From: Pseudobdellovibrionaceae bacterium
Lineage (GTDB): Bacteria > Bdellovibrionota > Bdellovibrionia > Bdellovibrionales > UBA1609
Reading direction: 5' to 3'
DNA: 64,000 bases
Assembly: GCA_018663505.1 (NCBI GenBank)
Contig: JABJQG010000048.1
Location: 1 to 64,000 of the forward strand
Shown: positions 62,401 to 64,000 of the stretch, piece by piece
Position numbering within the stretch: position 1 is the stretch's first letter
Layout: each line of letters begins with the position of its first letter
The notes under the pieces: generated by a model
Database searches by the model: none
What the model saw: only the letters and a program-made list of their open reading frames with translations
What the model was told of the DNA's origin: nothing
Translations under genes and position numbers: made by a program

Positions 62401-64000
62401 CTCGAAGTACGGTGTGGTTTGTAATTGACCCATCAACATTGATTATTTTGCTAGTAAAGGAATCGGCATTGGTTTCATTACACGTGCTTTGCATAGTTAT
62501 GGATGACCCAGAACAGCGAGCGTTTATGTCAAATAAAGTATCTCCGCCTGCAGATATTAACATGGATGACCTTAATAATTGGTTGCCGCTGCCCCCGTTA
62601 ATACCAATTGTTAAATCAAAAATATCGATTTGTTGTTCTCCGCCAGGGAGAATCTCCACAATTTTTTCAATCACTTGATTTGGTGGCACAGAGACATCAC
62701 ATACTTCAAAGGATGTCATTTTTTCTAAACACTTACTGGTAACAGAACTCCCGTTTAACTGAGTAACCACTGTTGTTATATCATAAACTGTATTGCCTCC
62801 TTCAACTAAGGCATATGGGTGGATTTCTGTGCGCATTAAACTGCCGTCCAGGAATTTTTTTGATTTCACTTCATATGTATCTACCGGAGGGGTCTCAACG
62901 CTACATAAATTTTCTACTACGTTATCCAGTAATTCCACTCCGCCGCTGCCTGAGCTTATGGGTGATGCCGATTGAGTGAGATCTACATTACATTGCATCA
63001 CTAGTTCATCCGTAGTCTGCAAATCTGGGTCTTTATCAATGGTACTTAGAACCATGCTTGCTGGCCCACCTGATAAGTAACTTATATCCACTTGAACCCC
63101 TGCGTTCTCGTCACTCCCATCACCAGCTAAGCCAACATAGGATTCACTGGTGATAAACTCGCCTTCACAAGCTGTGTCTTTAGGAATATTTAAACAGCGC
63201 ACAATATGTACCTGACTTAGGTTTTCATCTTTAATAGTTATAATAATGTTCTCATTATTTTCATCATGAGCCGAAACAACTCTTTGGGTTTCTTGAGTTA
63301 CGCCAGCACCAATAGTAATAAGTTCTGTACTCCCTGTAGTTTCACCATTAGTGCTATTACAAATATCCTCAGCTGCTTTTGTTTCTATTTCAGAGCCATT
63401 GAGCATTAGATCTGCCGCCAAAACTAAACATTGATACTTTACTGTGGACGTTAAACCATTGCTACCTGTGACTTCAAATACTGAGGTCACTATAAAACCA
63501 CCATCCCCATTAGAGATGCCATCAACTTTTACATTCATATTGCCTGAGCCAGATGAGTTGCCAGCCTTATCCTCTAACTCAAACCTAAAAGAATCTTTAA
63601 TATTACAACTACTTGCTGCAATAAGACCATAAGCCTGAGCCGAGTCCGCTGAAAGATTATCGGCCAAATCAACAGGGTCAATGGGCTCAGATGCTGAGGT
63701 ATTATTTACTGAGTCCATAGGTACACTGGATAAATCTACGTCTGCAACAGGAGAACAACTAAAGCTTTCTGAGTCCAGTGTTTCTGTTACAGTATTCTCA
63801 ACAGAACTCCCCATAGTCACTTCAAATGTTCCATCTCCGTTTTCTTTAAAAACAAATTCAGTACCCGCTTGAGCATCTGCAATACCGTCACCATCCAGGT
63901 CGCCTGATGCATCTACTGGAGCACTCACTGAGCCCTCTATATTGGTAACAAACTCACTACCTTGTTTACAGTCCTCAAGATTCTCAACTGCAGAACATTT
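59468..64000 (-). CDS. Giant secreted protein with Cys modules and RCC1 repeats (5' end outside window)
   Basis: At least 1510 residues; the frame is open to the right edge, so the N terminus is missing. The visible N-terminal ~1000 residues contain repeated beta-modules of about 50-60 residues with paired Cys (for example YTCDASFEICTEGNAF, YVCDASVKTCNDISAHS, LICGIGVEFCTAAEAQS). The last ~500 residues hold RCC1 propeller repeats, each with a Cys in the first strand and a VYCWGSN- or CWG-type strand (HCWGTNDSYQLG, VYCYGSNSQGQLGNG, VYCWGSNKYRLL). Probably a secreted or surface-bound adhesin- or scaffold-like protein. It is coupled by ATGA to the two lipoproteins downstream. Confidence 0.85.
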   Translation of the reverse strand, partial: KCSAVENLEDCKQGSEFVTNIEGSVSAPVDASGDLDGDGIADAQAGTEFVFKENGDGTFEVTMGSSVENTVTETLDSESFSCSPVADVDLSSVPMDSVNNTSASEPIDPVDLADNLSADSAQAYGLIAASSCNIKDSFRFELEDKAGNSSGSGNMNVKVDGISNGDGGFIVTSVFEVTGSNGLTSTVKYQCLVLAADLMLNGSEIETKAAEDICNSTNGETTGSTELITIGAGVTQETQRVVSAHDENNENIIITIKDENLSQVHIVRCLNIPKDTACEGEFITSESYVGLAGDGSDENAGVQVDISYLSGGPASMVLSTIDKDPDLQTTDELVMQCNVDLTQSASPISSGSGGVELLDNVVENLCSVETPPVDTYEVKSKKFLDGSLMRTEIHPYALVEGGNTVYDITTVVTQLNGSSVTSKCLEKMTSFEVCDVSVPPNQVIEKIVEILPGGEQQIDIFDLTIGINGGSGNQLLRSSMLISAGGDTLFDINARCSGSSITMQSTCNETNADSFTSKIINVDGSITNHTVLRENGVVVLNEITDIVITQTEISKNTVSMHSNGDSTSTSEVVGLDHKGSITGSTGYICKDSGGDPNDNLALAALASCEPEDASERFTSDIIINIDGSLEMTTNYFNAIADSEPIEFDSTPSGSYTCDASFEICTEGNAFEQSTDPTTRTSSSGDEQTVTYVCDASVKTCNDISAHSYRVLSSENTYQGSPATITLICGIGVEFCTAAEAQSKEIEMISTADYPIMDVAKNVARIDPRTDGLGTQLIHFVEISSNPDTGKNQVISALRVSPEDKMYQTVFLCESDTVIETCDQDSEYLTMVTSSELSSTLEGQQVTSRHCKDPATGLEYCLVGAPVEISILSVNGNGGFTFYWRSCPTEDCTNDTATKSQTTDTNISPEGKETTEVTIVTVSGEPEVVKTETFVCPGQVSKCSAVNAISGTITNCPADGGTCIVEHIDVETLDEPSGDGGGLCFSSDPADCLDNSSTGNVFIKQLVTSDSHNCILISDSTIHCWGTNDSYQLGTNPNDFAAGGECGDAPNTKAPSTPINFENSVAIFDNGYPGYEGVCDDVTGDASQKGFPSVYAGVLPPIAGTFPSSISVSGVFSGSRSELGEYDGKSLLASTVVAYDSIGDGNVKIKGFGDNTFTASNSFNNKFILRKKHYVRVLDHYDVNSNPVYRNDPIDVDTKITQISSSVGFLCVIATDDQVYCYGSNSQGQLGNGTYVDFTTPRIAHHGWPEHRSLSGSAQDFSTLFSAGSTKVVTGGNDISGIGAPAACSLANDNKVYCWGSNKYRLLQNNQVEKYSRADDMAGISNALDISYNGFSACALVSSGALINGEAIAGQTVTAQCWGNNIAQSYVQESHRSYNGVDTKIAISLPEGTSFKKLKLFSPNSNHIVTAGTQSSSYACAIGEPGIVPQGELVADHTFVWCWGSVFDETVNDSTYGYKYQEPKKVLKLTGATSLSAAKNQVCAIIRDGKSVACVGRSQLFQAEPVEGEAQ

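Overview
This is an AT-rich Gram-negative chromosomal window. LPS genes (heptosyltransferase-type GT9, KdtA), a flagellin behind a clear sigma-28 promoter, many outer-membrane barrels and lipoproteins, long secreted proteins of unknown function and a prepilin-like protein suggest a member of the Bdellovibrionota or a related delta-type lineage. That placement is inference from gene style; no rRNA gene is present to settle it. I saw no tRNA, rRNA, CRISPR array, prophage or transposase gene.

Layout. 0-5.3 kb: a candidate structured RNA, psd (phosphatidylserine decarboxylase), an FAD dehydrogenase, and scpA-scpB (condensin accessory subunits with long acidic tails). 5.3-9.6 kb: an M50 membrane protease, a FadL-type barrel, a receiver-only response regulator and an HD phosphohydrolase that appears to start at ATT. 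9.6-15 kb: an exported protein of unknown function, flagellin, a DUF2288 protein, a choloylglycine-hydrolase-type Ntn hydrolase, a thioesterase and a ChaN-like protein. 15-22 kb: a co-directional cluster of exported proteins (duplicated Cys-domain protein, permuted NlpC/P60-like protein, M28 peptidase, ~1050-residue unknown). 22-27 kb: pyruvate kinase, a proline-free coiled-coil protein and a TPR/FecR-like pair. 27.3-33.2 kb: a complete peptide ABC importer operon (D-F-A-B-C). 33.7-38 kb: htpG, a second receiver protein and a 12-repeat NHL lipoprotein. 38.6-43.8 kb: a metzincin-type lipoprotein protease, GT9 and KdtA. 43.9-64 kb: almost wholly minus-strand surface genes, namely a ~1600-residue lipoprotein coupled to an outer-membrane barrel, a large pseudopilin with tandem cysteine loops, a Lys-rich barrel protein, and an operon of two paralogous lipoproteins behind a giant Cys-module/RCC1 protein that runs off the right edge.

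The window is dotted with small inverted-repeat elements. Four loci share a GTGCCAGG end, one has GGTACGCCGTACC ends, one is a perfect 42-bp-arm hairpin, one has 34-bp ends, and three are REP-like palindromes in a row. Several lie exactly at gene ends and supply stop or possible start codons to the neighbouring genes.

The most interesting undescribed candidates are (a) the outer-membrane barrel plus giant lipoprotein pair at 44-50 kb, (b) the RCC1/Cys-module operon at 55-64 kb with one c-heme-motif lipoprotein, (c) the Cys-loop pseudopilin, and (d) the response regulator/HD pair sharing one frame across a single stop codon.
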